Below are positions 17,958-26,389 of a stretch of 64,000 nt of DNA, piece after piece. Source of the stretch: Pacificoceanicola sp049803835 (GTDB lineage: Bacteria; Pseudomonadota; Alphaproteobacteria; Rhodobacterales; Rhodobacteraceae). The notes under the pieces were generated by a model. The model had not been told where the DNA came from. It made no database searches and was given only the letters and a program-made list of their open reading frames with translations. A program made the translations under genes and the position numbers. Location: positions 1 through 64,000 of the forward strand of contig NZ_JBNAGK010000008.1 of assembly GCF_049803835.1 (NCBI RefSeq). Reading direction: 5' to 3'. How positions within the stretch are numbered: the stretch's first letter is position 1; the number at the start of each line of letters is the position of its first letter.

Positions 17958-18584
17958 TCAGAGCATCCCGGCCCATCGCGCCACCGCCCCGGCGGCCTCG
18001 GTCAGGAGATCGGCCTGAGCCTGCCCCGTCACCGTCCGGCGCGGGCGGAAATCGTGGTCTCCATCCTGCAGCCAATGCAGCGTGATCCGGTCCGACAGGG
18101 CATAGCCGTCCACCTCATCCCGCGTACCGAAAGGATCGCGGGTGCCCTGGCAGATCAGCGTCGGGCAGGTCATCGCGGCCAGGTGCTCGGTGCGCAGCTT
18201 TTCCGGTTTTCCGGTCGGATGGAACGGGTAACCGAGGCAGAGCACCCCGCGGATCGCCCCCTCCGCAAACAAGGGGTCGGCAATCAGGCTGGCCACGCGG
18301 CCACCCATGCTCTTGCCGCCGATGATCAGCGGCCCCTCACCGGCCAGCGCCTGAACGGCGTCGCGGAACTCGTCCTGCAGCAGCGTGATCTTGGGCGGCG
18401 GCCGCTTCGGCCCCCCGGTCCGCCGCGCCGCCATGTAGGCGAACTCGAACCGCGCCACGCGCAGCCCCTCTGCCGCCAGCCCCCGCGCGATGCCGGTCAT
18501 GAAGACGGTGTCCATCGCCGCCCCGGCACCATGAGCGAGCAGCACCAGTGGCCCGGTGCCTGTGCCATCGCGCAGGAAATCCAC
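17958..18584 (-). CDS. Alpha/beta-hydrolase of the KANL3/Tex30 (dienelactone hydrolase-like) type
   Basis: This 208-residue protein has LLAHGAGAAMD near the N-terminus (oxyanion region) and the nucleophile elbow GGKSMGGRVAS. Further on are CQGTRDPFG (acid) and QDGDHDFRP (His). It has no signal peptide, so it is probably cytoplasmic. The substrate is unknown. It follows the MYG1 homologue by 3 bp on the same strand and is likely co-transcribed with it. Confidence 0.85.
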   Translation of the reverse strand: MDFLRDGTGTGPLVLLAHGAGAAMDTVFMTGIARGLAAEGLRVARFEFAYMAARRTGGPKRPPPKITLLQDEFRDAVQALAGEGPLIIGGKSMGGRVASLIADPLFAEGAIRGVLCLGYPFHPTGKPEKLRTEHLAAMTCPTLICQGTRDPFGTRDEVDGYALSDRITLHWLQDGDHDFRPRRTVTGQAQADLLTEAAGAVARWAGML

Positions 18585-18587
18585 GCG

Positions 18588-19505
18588 CTACTCCGCCGCC
18601 GCCACGGCCATCTCGGCCAGTCGCAGAATCGCCTCGCGCGACGACGCGACCGCGATGAACCGCGCGTTGTGGCAGAACTTCGCGCCCGCCACGCCCGAAA
18701 CCTGTTCGAGCGCCCGGTCGGTCAGCCCGGCCCAGGCCTCGGGCAGGTCGGCGCGGCTCTGGAAGGTGTCGCCGCTCTTGCGGATGGTGGTCAGCGCCCA
18801 GTCCTTGTCACGCGGATGCACCACGAAGAGGATATGGTCCGCACCCGCCCGCTCGATCCCGCGGCGGAATGGCATGCCCATCGGCAATTCGAGCACCCGA
18901 TTGTCGCCGGTGGCGCGGATTGCCTCGGACACCATGGCCTCGGCCCGTCGCTTGTCGGCCATCCCCCGGACCACCGCCTCCACGAGACTGCGCGCCACGC
19001 CGAGCGCCGCGTCGAAGGCCCGGTCGTCCGCCTCCGCGCCGCGATCGTCGAACGAGGGTTTCATCGCCTCCAGAAGCAAGGGCAGCGACAGCCCCGACAG
19101 CGGCCCGGCGACGGATGGCTCGATCGCGCCATTGTCCAGCAGGTCGACCGGCAGCACGAAATCGAGGTCGAAGCGGCTGTGAACCGCAGCACTGTCCGCC
19201 TCCGCCACGCCCGTAGCCCGCAGGTAATCCATGCCGAAATGTTTCCAGATCAGTCCGAAGGAACTGAACGGCTCCCCGCTGGCCCTCAAGGGATTCGGGC
19301 GCTGGTGGTGGTCGAAGATGTGCGCGTCCGGATCGTAGACCCGGCCAACGTCATAGACGATCCGCCCCGGCGCGGGCGTGATCCAGTCCTCCTCCCGGCT
19401 GCGCACCAGAACCGCCTGCGGATACAGCAGCGTCAGGATCACGGTGGACAGGAGTTCATCCGCATGAAAGCCCCCGGAATGGGTGACGAGATGGGTGATG
19501 GTCAT
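18588..19505 (-). CDS. MYG1 family protein (DHH-like phosphoesterase/exonuclease)
   Basis: This 305-residue protein starts THSGGFHADELLST and continues with YDVGRVYDPDAHIFDHHQR, the His/Asp-rich metal-binding signatures of the MYG1 (UPF0160) family. Eukaryotic MYG1 has been described as a 3'-5' RNA exonuclease; the bacterial role is unknown. The ATG at 19505 (MTITHLVTHSGG) was chosen because family proteins begin close to this motif; a 19-residue upstream extension has no similarity. It is first in a two-gene operon with the hydrolase. Confidence 0.88.
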   Translation of the reverse strand: MTITHLVTHSGGFHADELLSTVILTLLYPQAVLVRSREEDWITPAPGRIVYDVGRVYDPDAHIFDHHQRPNPLRASGEPFSSFGLIWKHFGMDYLRATGVAEADSAAVHSRFDLDFVLPVDLLDNGAIEPSVAGPLSGLSLPLLLEAMKPSFDDRGAEADDRAFDAALGVARSLVEAVVRGMADKRRAEAMVSEAIRATGDNRVLELPMGMPFRRGIERAGADHILFVVHPRDKDWALTTIRKSGDTFQSRADLPEAWAGLTDRALEQVSGVAGAKFCHNARFIAVASSREAILRLAEMAVAAAE

Positions 19506-19905
19506 GCGTGTGGCACTCTGGTTGTCGGCTCCTTTGGTGAACGCAAGCGGCCCCTCAGCCACGTCGCGGGCCCGCGCCGGTCAGAACCCGGCCCGACCGC
19601 GGATCCCGCGTGCACCTAGCATGAAATTTAGTGCCGAAGGCCGCACGATGGCAACCAACAACGCTGCGCTTTTTTGAGTCATCCCGTTACGGAAAGCGGG
19701 CGGCCATGTGCGGAGCGGCTCGTGGCGCGGGTCAGCCCGGGGCGGAGAAGGACTTTCTGCGTTCAAAGGCCAAAATGCCGGTTTCCAAAGCCGGACGCGA
19801 CCAGTAAACCCGTCGGGCCGCTGTGGCCCCGGCGCTCCCCGGAACCGGCAGTCCAAGGCCCTGCACACGTCCAACCCGCACCCGCTCGAAGCCGACCGTC
19901 TCATC
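19506..19905. other. Divergent promoter region of 400 bp between MYG1 and the RNA methyltransferase
   Basis: No convincing gene. The methyltransferase frame stays open upstream to 19708 but that part has no family similarity. A tiny frame of 18 codons at 19621-19677 ends just before the region GAGTCATCC, but it has no clear ribosome binding site and I did not call it. Confidence 0.5.
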
Positions 19906-21228
19906 GTGACCCCATCCGCCCGCCTGAATGCCGCCCTCGACCTCATGGACGCCGTCGACCGTGATCCGCGTCCGGCGGATTCCGTGGTGTCTGGCTGGCT
20001 GCGATCCCGGCGCAGGATGGACGACCGGGATCGGGGCGCGGTGCTGGCTCTGCTCGACCAGACCCTGCGCCACCGCGCCCGGCTTGGCTGGTGGCTGAAC
20101 CGGCAGGGCGTCGCCGATACGCCGCGCGGCCGACTGCTGGCCTGGCTGGTACTGGGGGAAGGCCGGACGCCGGACAAGGTGGACCGTCTGTTTGGCGGCG
20201 TCTCGTCCGGACCGCAGCCCCTGACAGCCCGGGAAACCGCGCTGCTGAAGGCGCTCAAGGGCCATACCCCCGACCATCCGGACATGCCCGAAGAGATCCG
20301 CCTCGAATGCCCGGACTGGGCCGCCGATCCGCTCCGGCGCCGCTTCGGCGAGGCCTTTGACGCCGAAATGGCCGCGATGTTGACGCCCGCGCCGCTCGAC
20401 CTGCGCGTCAACACGATCAAGTCGACCCGCGCGGCGGTGCTCCGTGACATGGCCGACCGTGGCCTTCCCGCAGCGCCATCCCGGATCGCCCCAAACGGCA
20501 TCCGGCTGTCCGAACGGCTTTCGCTGACCCGGCTGCCCGGACTGAAGGAAGGCGCCGTCGAAGTGCAGGACGAGGGCTCGCAACTGGTCGCGCTGCTGGT
20601 CGACGCCCAGCCCGGCGACCGCGTGGTCGACTTCTGCGCCGGGGCCGGCGGCAAGGCGCTCGCCATCGCCGCGCAGATGAACAACAAGGGGCATCTGGTC
20701 GCCTGCGACGTGAGCGAGGGCCGCCTGAAACGCTGCGCGGAGCGCCTGCGCAAGGCCGGGCTGCACAATGTCCAGACGCGGCTCCTGGAGAGCGAAACCG
20801 ACCGTTGGGTCAAGCGCCACAAGGGCGGGTATGACCGCGTTCTGGTCGACGCCCCATGCAGCGGAACCGGCACCTGGCGCCGCAACCCCGACGCCCGCTG
20901 GCGACCGGAGGAGGATCAGGGACTGGGCGCCCTCGTGTCCCTGCAGGCGCGGATCCTTGCCAGCGCCGCCCGTCTCGTCAGGCCAGGCGGCCGCCTCGTC
21001 TATGCGACGTGTTCGCTGCTGCCCGAAGAGAACGAGGCGCAGGTCGCGACGTTTCTTGCCGCGCATCCGGAGTTCGGCGTGATCCCGGTGCGGCAGGCCG
21101 GGGTGCTGGAGGTTCCGTCGGCCCATGCCGACTACCTCTCCCTGACACCGGCGCGTCACGATACGGACGGCTTCTTTGCCGCCGTGCTGCAACGCCAGAC
21201 GCAGACGACCACGGCAAGCGCGACCTGA
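19906..21228 (+). CDS. RsmB/NOP-family RNA (cytosine-5) methyltransferase
   Basis: This 440-residue protein has an NusB-like N-terminal region and a C-terminal SAM methyltransferase domain. The SAM motif is VVDFCAGAGGKALAIA, followed by VACDVSEGRLKR. The first catalytic-region cysteine is in VLVDAPCSGTGTWRRNPD, and the second, which attacks the base, is in YATCSLLPEENE. The family methylates 16S rRNA C967 or related RNA cytosines. The GTG at 19906 (TPSARLNAALDLMD) is the best start because homologues begin there; the ribosome binding site is weak. Confidence 0.88.
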   Translation: MTPSARLNAALDLMDAVDRDPRPADSVVSGWLRSRRRMDDRDRGAVLALLDQTLRHRARLGWWLNRQGVADTPRGRLLAWLVLGEGRTPDKVDRLFGGVSSGPQPLTARETALLKALKGHTPDHPDMPEEIRLECPDWAADPLRRRFGEAFDAEMAAMLTPAPLDLRVNTIKSTRAAVLRDMADRGLPAAPSRIAPNGIRLSERLSLTRLPGLKEGAVEVQDEGSQLVALLVDAQPGDRVVDFCAGAGGKALAIAAQMNNKGHLVACDVSEGRLKRCAERLRKAGLHNVQTRLLESETDRWVKRHKGGYDRVLVDAPCSGTGTWRRNPDARWRPEEDQGLGALVSLQARILASAARLVRPGGRLVYATCSLLPEENEAQVATFLAAHPEFGVIPVRQAGVLEVPSAHADYLSLTPARHDTDGFFAAVLQRQTQTTTASAT

Positions 21229-21331
21229 TCCTTGTGATTTGACGTACGCGGGGGTGACGGCTCAGAGCGCCCGCCCCTCTTGGACCCTTCCCGTCAAGCC
21301 GATTTGCCGCCCCGGGGGACGGCCGGGTCGA

Positions 21332-21643
21332 TCAGTGCGTCCAGGCGCCCTTGCGATCCACCGCGAAATTCTCGGCATAGCCGCGCGGACGCACGTTCGG
21401 ACGCCGCTTGTTCGGCTCGAACACCTGGGCGTCGATGCCATTTTCCTTGGCATAGGCCTCGGCCGCTTCGCGGCTGTCGAAGCGCAGGCGCACCTGCGAC
21501 TGGGTGTCGTTGCTGGAGGTCCAGCCCATCAGCGGATCGACCGCGCGGGCGCTTGCAGGGGCGAATTCCAGAAGCCAGACCCGGGTCTTGCCCTGCCCCG
21601 AGGACATGGCGGTCTTGGAAGGCTGATAAATCCGTGCACGCAT
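21332..21643 (-). CDS. NDUFS4-like complex I accessory subunit (ETC complex I subunit family)
   Basis: This 103-residue protein matches the ETC_C1_NDUFS4 family: MRARIYQPSKTAMSSGQGKTRVWLLEF near the start, then DPLMGWTSSNDTQSQVRLRFDSREAAEAYA and a C-terminal RPRGYAENF. In alphaproteobacteria and mitochondria it is an accessory subunit of NADH dehydrogenase. The ATG at 21643 follows AAAGGAGATCGCC. It stands alone, away from any nuo genes. Confidence 0.92.
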   Translation of the reverse strand: MRARIYQPSKTAMSSGQGKTRVWLLEFAPASARAVDPLMGWTSSNDTQSQVRLRFDSREAAEAYAKENGIDAQVFEPNKRRPNVRPRGYAENFAVDRKGAWTH

Positions 21644-21990
21644 GGCGATCTCCTTTGGACGACCCGGCGCAGGGCCGAAACGCAATGATCCGCAGCGGTT
21701 ATCCGGGATTCGAGCGGCCGGGGCAAGCGTCGATGCTGCGGCAATTGAACCAATACCGCCGCGCGTGGCCCGGGCATTACAAGACAGGACAGGCGGCAAG
21801 CAGGCGCGTAGTGGCCGGGATCCACGAGGAACGAGGGGTAGGGGTCCACAGCATCGAAATGAACGACACGCCTGCTTGCTCCATCAAAGCTACATTCAGA
21901 ATACCTCTTATGGCAACAGTTTCCCGCCCAAATGCTGAACAAACTGTTGCCGGACGGGGTGCACCCCGTTGGACCGGCCGGGTAAAAACC
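21644..21990. other. Gene-free region of 347 bp with hairpins
   Basis: No gene is credible here. It contains a large inverted repeat at 21912-21951 (11-bp arms GGCAACAGTTT/AAACTGTTGCC) and a 16-bp palindrome at 21954-21969 (ACGGGGT-GC-ACCCCGT). Both lie just past the stop of the minus-strand gene at 21991-22440. The rest is the promoter region of the NDUFS4-like gene. Confidence 0.55.
21912..21951 (-). repeat. Long hairpin downstream of the unknown gene at 21991-22440
   Basis: GGCAACAGTTT and AAACTGTTGCC are perfect 11-bp arms around an 18-base spacer. On the minus strand they follow the gene end by about 40 bases, after a second palindrome at 21954-21969. There is no U-tract, so a terminator role is uncertain. 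Confidence 0.5.
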
Positions 21991-22440
21991 TTACGAGTTC
22001 AACCGGCTGTCGAGCCATCCGAGCGCGTCGTCGATGGCATAGGTGATGTGGAAATTCTCGATATCGTCGACCCCGCAGCCGCCGACCACCTCCTGCACCA
22101 TGCGCAGGACGCCATACCCCAGTTCCGAATCGACAAGGCAGGCCCGCAGCGCCCCGGCCCGGTCCGGGATCGCGGACAGTCCCATGACGTTGCGCCGGCA
22201 GACGGCGAGATTGCAGGACGCGAAGTCGAATCCCCGGAAGTCCCACAGGGTCGGCATCCGCGCACCCAGTCCCGGCGCCTCGGCAAGATGCCGCAACGCG
22301 CCGTGCACGGACCGCCGGTCCATTTCGGCGACGGGCCGCAGAACGGCGTACCGCCTGCCACTCGGCAGGACACCGAGATCCAGGCCAACGCCGGTTTCGG
22401 CGATATCGCCCAAATCCCGCAAACCCGTATTGTCTGACAT
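21991..22440 (-). CDS. Conserved-looking hypothetical protein
   Basis: This 149-residue soluble protein starts at the ATG at 22440 (MSDNTGLRDLGDIAETGVGL). It has no signal peptide or membrane segment. The middle part (MPTLWDFRGFDF, then CRRNVMGLSA) and the C-terminal part (LGYGVLRMVQEVVGG, then NFHITYAIDDALGWLDSRL) recall the general pattern of SpoIIAA/STAS-like small proteins, with a predicted amphipathic helix after WDFRG. I am not sure of that relation. It has no operon partner. The role is unknown. Confidence 0.7.
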   Translation of the reverse strand: MSDNTGLRDLGDIAETGVGLDLGVLPSGRRYAVLRPVAEMDRRSVHGALRHLAEAPGLGARMPTLWDFRGFDFASCNLAVCRRNVMGLSAIPDRAGALRACLVDSELGYGVLRMVQEVVGGCGVDDIENFHITYAIDDALGWLDSRLNS

Positions 22441-22947
22441 GCCAATCCCCTGATCAGCTTCCCCGGAACGCCCAAGCTGACACAGTTTCGCGTCACACGC
22501 TATACGTGTTACGCGACGTCATCAGTGTGAAACGATCACGGCGTGGCCAGCGAAGCACAGTTCAACGAAACAGGAACCGAACCAAACGCCGCAGGGGGAT
22601 GCGCCCGATGCACGGTTTGCCGCCCCTTCGGCTGTGATCAACTATTGATTGTTTTCCGGCTGTATTCCGGGGTCTGGACCTGCCTTGAACGCCCGCAACT
22701 CTCCCGGCGCCGGGAGCGACAAGCGGATGGATCGGTCGAAGGGAACGTCCTTGCAGACGCACGGCCTCTGCCTCTCCCGTCCTTGGGTCATGAGTGGCAG
22801 GATGCCACCACCCTGGCGGGTCGCCCAGTCATACTATCGTACAACGCCAACAGGTCCGCGCGGCGGCATCCTGACACAAACTGACAGCAGCCACCCTTGC
22901 ATCCCCTGCCGCGCGTGCCACATTTGAAAGCCGAAGGAGTCCGCCTG
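22441..22947. other. Upstream region of uvrB, 507 bp without a gene
   Basis: The plus-strand frame at 22543-22884 has no recognisable features and no good ribosome binding site. I looked for a LexA box of the alphaproteobacterial types GTTC-N7-GTTC or GAAC-N7-GAAC upstream of uvrB and found no clean one. Confidence 0.5.
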
Positions 22948-25140
22948 ATGCACAACAACAATCCGCAGTCCATGCCGATCCTGCACGCCGCCGCGCCGGA
23001 TGTGCGCCAGCGCGAGAAGCTGGAGGGCGGCAAGCGGTTTGTCATGCACACCACCTTCGCGCCCGCCGGTGACCAGCCGACCGCCATCGCGGAGCTGTCC
23101 GAAGGCGTGATCAGCGGAGAGCGCGATCAGGTGCTGCTGGGCGCGACGGGCACCGGCAAGACCTTCACCATGGCCAAGGTCATCGAGGAGACGCAGCGCC
23201 CGGCGATCATCCTCGCCCCGAACAAGACACTGGCGGCGCAGTTGTACGGCGAGTTCAAGGGCTTCTTTCCGGAGAACGCGGTGGAATACTTCGTGTCCTA
23301 CTACGACTACTACCAGCCGGAGGCCTACGTCCCGCGCTCCGACACCTATATCGAGAAGGAAAGCCAGATCAACGAGCAGATCGACCGGATGCGCCATTCG
23401 GCCACCCGCGCGCTGCTGGAACGGGACGACGTCATCATCGTGGCCTCGGTCTCCTGTATCTATGGCATCGGGTCCGTCGAGACCTACGGCGCCATGACGC
23501 AGGACCTTTTCGTCGGCAAGGAATACGACCAGCGCAAGATCATGGCCGACCTCGTGGCGCAGCAGTATCGCCGCAACGATCAGGCCTTCCAGCGCGGCTG
23601 TTTCCGGGTGCGTGGCGACAGCCTCGAAGTCTGGCCCGCCCACCTCGAGGACCGCGCCTGGAAGCTGTCCTTCTTCGGCGAGGAGCTTGAGGCGATCACC
23701 GAGTTCGACCCGCTCACCGGGGTCAAGACCGACAGCTTCGAGCGGATCCGCATCTATGCCAACTCGCACTATGTCACGCCGCGCCCGACGATGAATCAGG
23801 CGATCATCGGCATCAAGAAGGAGTTGCGCCAGCGGCTCGACCAGCTTGTGAACGAGGGCAAGCTGCTGGAGGCGCAGCGGCTGGAGCAGCGCTGCAACTT
23901 CGATCTGGAGATGCTGGAGGCAACGGGCGTGTGCAACGGCATCGAGAACTACTCGCGCTACCTGACAGGCCGCGCCCCGGGCGAGCCGCCCCCCACCCTC
24001 TTCGAATTCATCCCCGACAATGCGATTGTCTTCGCGGACGAAAGCCACGTCTCCGTCCCGCAGATCGGCGCCATGTACAAGGGTGACTACCGCCGCAAGT
24101 TCACGCTTGCCGAGCACGGCTTCCGCCTGCCGAGTTGCATGGACAACCGTCCGCTGAAGTTCGAGGAATGGGACGCCATGCGCCCGCAATCCGTGTTCGT
24201 CTCCGCCACGCCGGCGAAATGGGAGATGGATCAGGCCGGCGGCGTCTTTGCCGAACAGGTCATCCGCCCCACTGGCCTGCTCGATCCGGAGGTGGAAATC
24301 CGCCCCGTCGACATGCAGGTGGACGACTTGCTGGACGAGATCCGCAAGGTCGCCGCCAAGGGCATGCGCACGCTGGCCACCACGCTGACCAAGCGCATGG
24401 CGGAGGACCTGACCGAATACCTGCACGAGCAGGGCATAAAGGTGCGCTACATGCACTCCGACATCGACACCATCGAACGCATCGAGATCCTGCGCGACCT
24501 GCGCCTCGGCGCGTTTGACGTGCTCGTCGGCATCAACCTGCTGCGCGAAGGTCTCGACATTCCCGAATGCGGGCTGGTCGCCATTCTCGATGCGGACAAG
24601 GAGGGCTTCCTGCGTTCGGAAACCTCTCTGATCCAGACCATCGGCCGCGCTGCTCGGAACGCCGAGGGCCGCGTCATCATGTACGCCGACCGCATGACCG
24701 GCTCCATGGAGCGAGCGTTGGCGGAGACCAACCGCCGCCGCGAAAAGCAGATCGCCTACAACCTGGAACACGGCATCACCCCGGAAACGGTTAAGAAGAA
24801 CGTCGAGGACATCCTCGCCGGGCTGTATCAGGGCGACGTGGACATGAACCGCGTGACGGCGACGATTGATCCGAAGCACTCCGGGTCCAATTTGCAGGCG
24901 GTACTCGAAGGGCTGAAAGCCGACATGCGCAAGGCGGCGGAGAACCTGGAGTTCGAGGAAGCGGCGAGGCTGCGTGACGAGGTCAAGCGTCTGGAAGCCG
25001 TGGATCTTGCCGTCTCGGATGATCCTCTGGCGCGGCAGCAGGCGGTGGAAAAGGCTTCGGCGGAGGCGGTGAAGGCGAAGGGGAGGTCCACGGCGGGACG
25101 GCCGGGACAGCGCGGCGGGAATGTGAAGCGGCGACGATAA
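22948..25140 (+). CDS. uvrB: Excinuclease ABC subunit B
   Basis: This 730-residue protein is UvrB, which verifies DNA damage in nucleotide excision repair. The Walker A motif is GATGTGKT, the beta-hairpin region that clamps the strand is YYDYYQPEAYVP, the DEAD-like box is FADESHV, and helicase motif VI is QTIGRAARN. The C-terminal UVR domain (EFEEAARLRDEVKRLE) for UvrC contact is present. A basic tail (GNVKRRR) ends the protein. The ATG at 22948 follows AAGGAG at good spacing; 17 upstream codons without similarity were excluded. Confidence 0.97.
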   Translation: MHNNNPQSMPILHAAAPDVRQREKLEGGKRFVMHTTFAPAGDQPTAIAELSEGVISGERDQVLLGATGTGKTFTMAKVIEETQRPAIILAPNKTLAAQLYGEFKGFFPENAVEYFVSYYDYYQPEAYVPRSDTYIEKESQINEQIDRMRHSATRALLERDDVIIVASVSCIYGIGSVETYGAMTQDLFVGKEYDQRKIMADLVAQQYRRNDQAFQRGCFRVRGDSLEVWPAHLEDRAWKLSFFGEELEAITEFDPLTGVKTDSFERIRIYANSHYVTPRPTMNQAIIGIKKELRQRLDQLVNEGKLLEAQRLEQRCNFDLEMLEATGVCNGIENYSRYLTGRAPGEPPPTLFEFIPDNAIVFADESHVSVPQIGAMYKGDYRRKFTLAEHGFRLPSCMDNRPLKFEEWDAMRPQSVFVSATPAKWEMDQAGGVFAEQVIRPTGLLDPEVEIRPVDMQVDDLLDEIRKVAAKGMRTLATTLTKRMAEDLTEYLHEQGIKVRYMHSDIDTIERIEILRDLRLGAFDVLVGINLLREGLDIPECGLVAILDADKEGFLRSETSLIQTIGRAARNAEGRVIMYADRMTGSMERALAETNRRREKQIAYNLEHGITPETVKKNVEDILAGLYQGDVDMNRVTATIDPKHSGSNLQAVLEGLKADMRKAAENLEFEEAARLRDEVKRLEAVDLAVSDDPLARQQAVEKASAEAVKAKGRSTAGRPGQRGGNVKRRR

Positions 25141-25174
25141 CGGTCAATTAACCAGGCTCGCGGATAAAAGGCGC

Positions 25175-25387
25175 ATGCAAACCCGCACTTCGCCCCTTTC
25201 ACCCGACATCTGGTTACACGATCTCTTCGCCTCGAAGGCCGTCCAGCAGGGAGAAGTCATCCGCCGCACGAAGCGCGATATCGAACGTTTCGTCGGCATG
25301 GAGACTTTTCTGTCCGAAATCAATCGGCGCGGTTTCCAGGTCGCGGAAAACGCGGGTCAACTCATCATCTTCTGCAACCGCGCCTAG
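25175..25387 (+). CDS. Small conserved hypothetical protein
   Basis: This 70-residue protein (MQTRTSPLSPDIWLHDLFA, ending in GQLIIFCNRA) is soluble and has no signal peptide. Similar small proteins occur in Rhodobacterales genomes, sometimes labelled phosphoribosylanthranilate isomerase. That label is not supported by its size. Its C-terminal half (VGMETFLSEINRRGFQVAENAGQLIIF) looks like a helix followed by a beta-hairpin. It lies 34 bp after uvrB and may be co-transcribed. Confidence 0.7.
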   Translation: MQTRTSPLSPDIWLHDLFASKAVQQGEVIRRTKRDIERFVGMETFLSEINRRGFQVAENAGQLIIFCNRA

Positions 25388-25414
25388 GTCCGCTGGCTTA
25401 CGGAGCCGCCTGGC

Positions 25415-25461
25415 CCGATTTCTTCAAAAGAAATCGGACCGAAATCTTTTGAAGATTTCGG
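25415..25461. repeat. 47-bp double-hairpin element, copy 2
   Basis: Two perfect 23-base hairpins with 10-bp stems and 3-base loops are separated by one base: 25415-25437 (CCGATTTCTT stem) and 25439-25461 (CCGAAATCTT stem). The first stem is identical to the second stem of copy 1 at 8399-8421, in reverse order, so the elements are inverted copies. It follows the small gene ending at 25387. Confidence 0.75.
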
Positions 25462-25525
25462 CCCCCGCCCAAGTTGACGTAACCCTAAACACATCGGACA
25501 CTCCGCCAAATTCCGGAGTCTCGCC

Positions 25526-25954
25526 ATGCGCCCCTTCCTCCTCCCTCTCCTCCTCCTCGCCGCCCCCGCCCTCGCCTGGGAAGAACCGGCACGCGGCACT
25601 GCGACCCGCACCAACATCATGGACGCGATCCGCCCGCACATCGAATGGGCGCTCGGAGCCCCTGTGGAATTCGTCGTCTGGGACCTGCGCCGCGACGGCG
25701 ATGTGGCCTTTGCCAGTCTCATGGCCCAGCGCCCGGGCGGCGGGGTGATCGACGTCTACGCCACCCCGGCGCCCCGGCGCGGCGAGATCGACCCGGAGGT
25801 CGGCGACGGGGCCACCGTGCAGGCGCTGCTGCAGAAGTCCGGCGACACCTGGGTCGCCACGCACCACGCCATCGGCGCCACCGACATGTGGTGGGCCTGG
25901 GAGGAATTCTGTCCGATCTGGCACACCGTGATCCCCGAAGTCTGTGGCGGTTGA
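25526..25954 (+). CDS. Secreted protein of unknown function
   Basis: This 142-residue protein begins with a clear signal peptide (MRPFLLPLLLLAAPALA, then WEEP). The mature part includes DAIRPHIEWALGAPVEFVVWDLRRDGDVAFASLMAQRP and a Trp-rich segment, TDMWWAWEEFCPIWHTVIPEVC, with two cysteines that could pair. This arrangement is seen in small periplasmic proteins of Rhodobacterales. I do not recognise a named domain. It is a single gene on the plus strand. Confidence 0.75.
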   Translation: MRPFLLPLLLLAAPALAWEEPARGTATRTNIMDAIRPHIEWALGAPVEFVVWDLRRDGDVAFASLMAQRPGGGVIDVYATPAPRRGEIDPEVGDGATVQALLQKSGDTWVATHHAIGATDMWWAWEEFCPIWHTVIPEVCGG

Positions 25955-26041
25955 TCCGTCAAGCACAGAGCCGGGAACTTTTCCGCGAACCCGGGGTTGT
26001 GAATGCAGATACGCTTCACACACCAAACGGGAGTTTCTCTC

Positions 26042-26227
26042 ATGGAATATGGCCTTTTCGGACTGCTGGTCCTCATCGCGGACCTCTATGCCATCTACAA
26101 CGTGCTGACCTCCGGCGCCTCCACCGGGGCAAAGGTTGTCTGGACCCTCGCCATCCTGATCCTGCCGGTGCTTGGCTTCATCGCCTGGCTGGTCGCAGGC
26201 CCCCGGGGCCGCGCGGCGCACGTATAA
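26042..26227 (+). CDS. Small membrane protein with a PLD-nuclease N-terminal-like domain
   Basis: This 61-residue protein has two predicted membrane helices, LFGLLVLIADLYAIYNVL and VWTLAILILPVLGFIAWLV. The pattern with a central LPVLGFIAW matches the PLDc_N family of small inner-membrane proteins. The ATG at 26042 follows GGGAG at good spacing; 13 upstream codons were excluded. The function is unknown. A hairpin terminator follows. Confidence 0.8.
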   Translation: MEYGLFGLLVLIADLYAIYNVLTSGASTGAKVVWTLAILILPVLGFIAWLVAGPRGRAAHV

Positions 26228-26268
26228 GACGCCGCATCCCTTCAGACTTCATACCTTTGAACTGCAAG

Positions 26269-26297
26269 CGGGCCTCCACCAGGGGGCCCGTTTCCCG
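26269..26297 (+). terminator. Probable terminator after the small membrane protein gene
   Basis: CGGGCC (26269-26274) and GGCCCG (26285-26290) form a hairpin that is followed by TTTCCCGTTT. The U-tract is broken, so strength is uncertain. Confidence 0.6.
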
Positions 26298-26334
26298 TTT
26301 CACATTGCCCCCGTCCCGATTTTTCCCTTGAACC

Positions 26335-26348
26335 TGATAGCGCTCACA
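26335..26348 (+). promoter_or_regulatory. Possible fourth LacI-type operator, upstream of the VOC gene
   Basis: TGATAGCGCTCACA fits TGTTAnCGnTAACA at all but two defined positions and shares TGATAGCGC with the alpha-glucosidase site. It lies 42-55 bp before the VOC gene ATG. It is the weakest member of the group by symmetry. Confidence 0.35.
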
Positions 26349-26389
26349 GCGTTAACCTGTTCCGGCACACACGAACCGGGATTTTTGCC

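Noticed and set aside
19621..19677. 18-codon frame that could be a leader peptide
   Set aside because: No clear ribosome binding site, no attenuator hairpin downstream and no gene with amino-acid-dependent control next to it.
22543..22884. Possible 113-residue protein upstream of uvrB
   Set aside because: No ribosome binding site, no recognisable pattern and no coding-like composition.
22441..22947. LexA/SOS box upstream of uvrB
   Set aside because: Some GAAC and GTAC words are present, but no pair with the seven-base spacing of the alphaproteobacterial LexA consensus.
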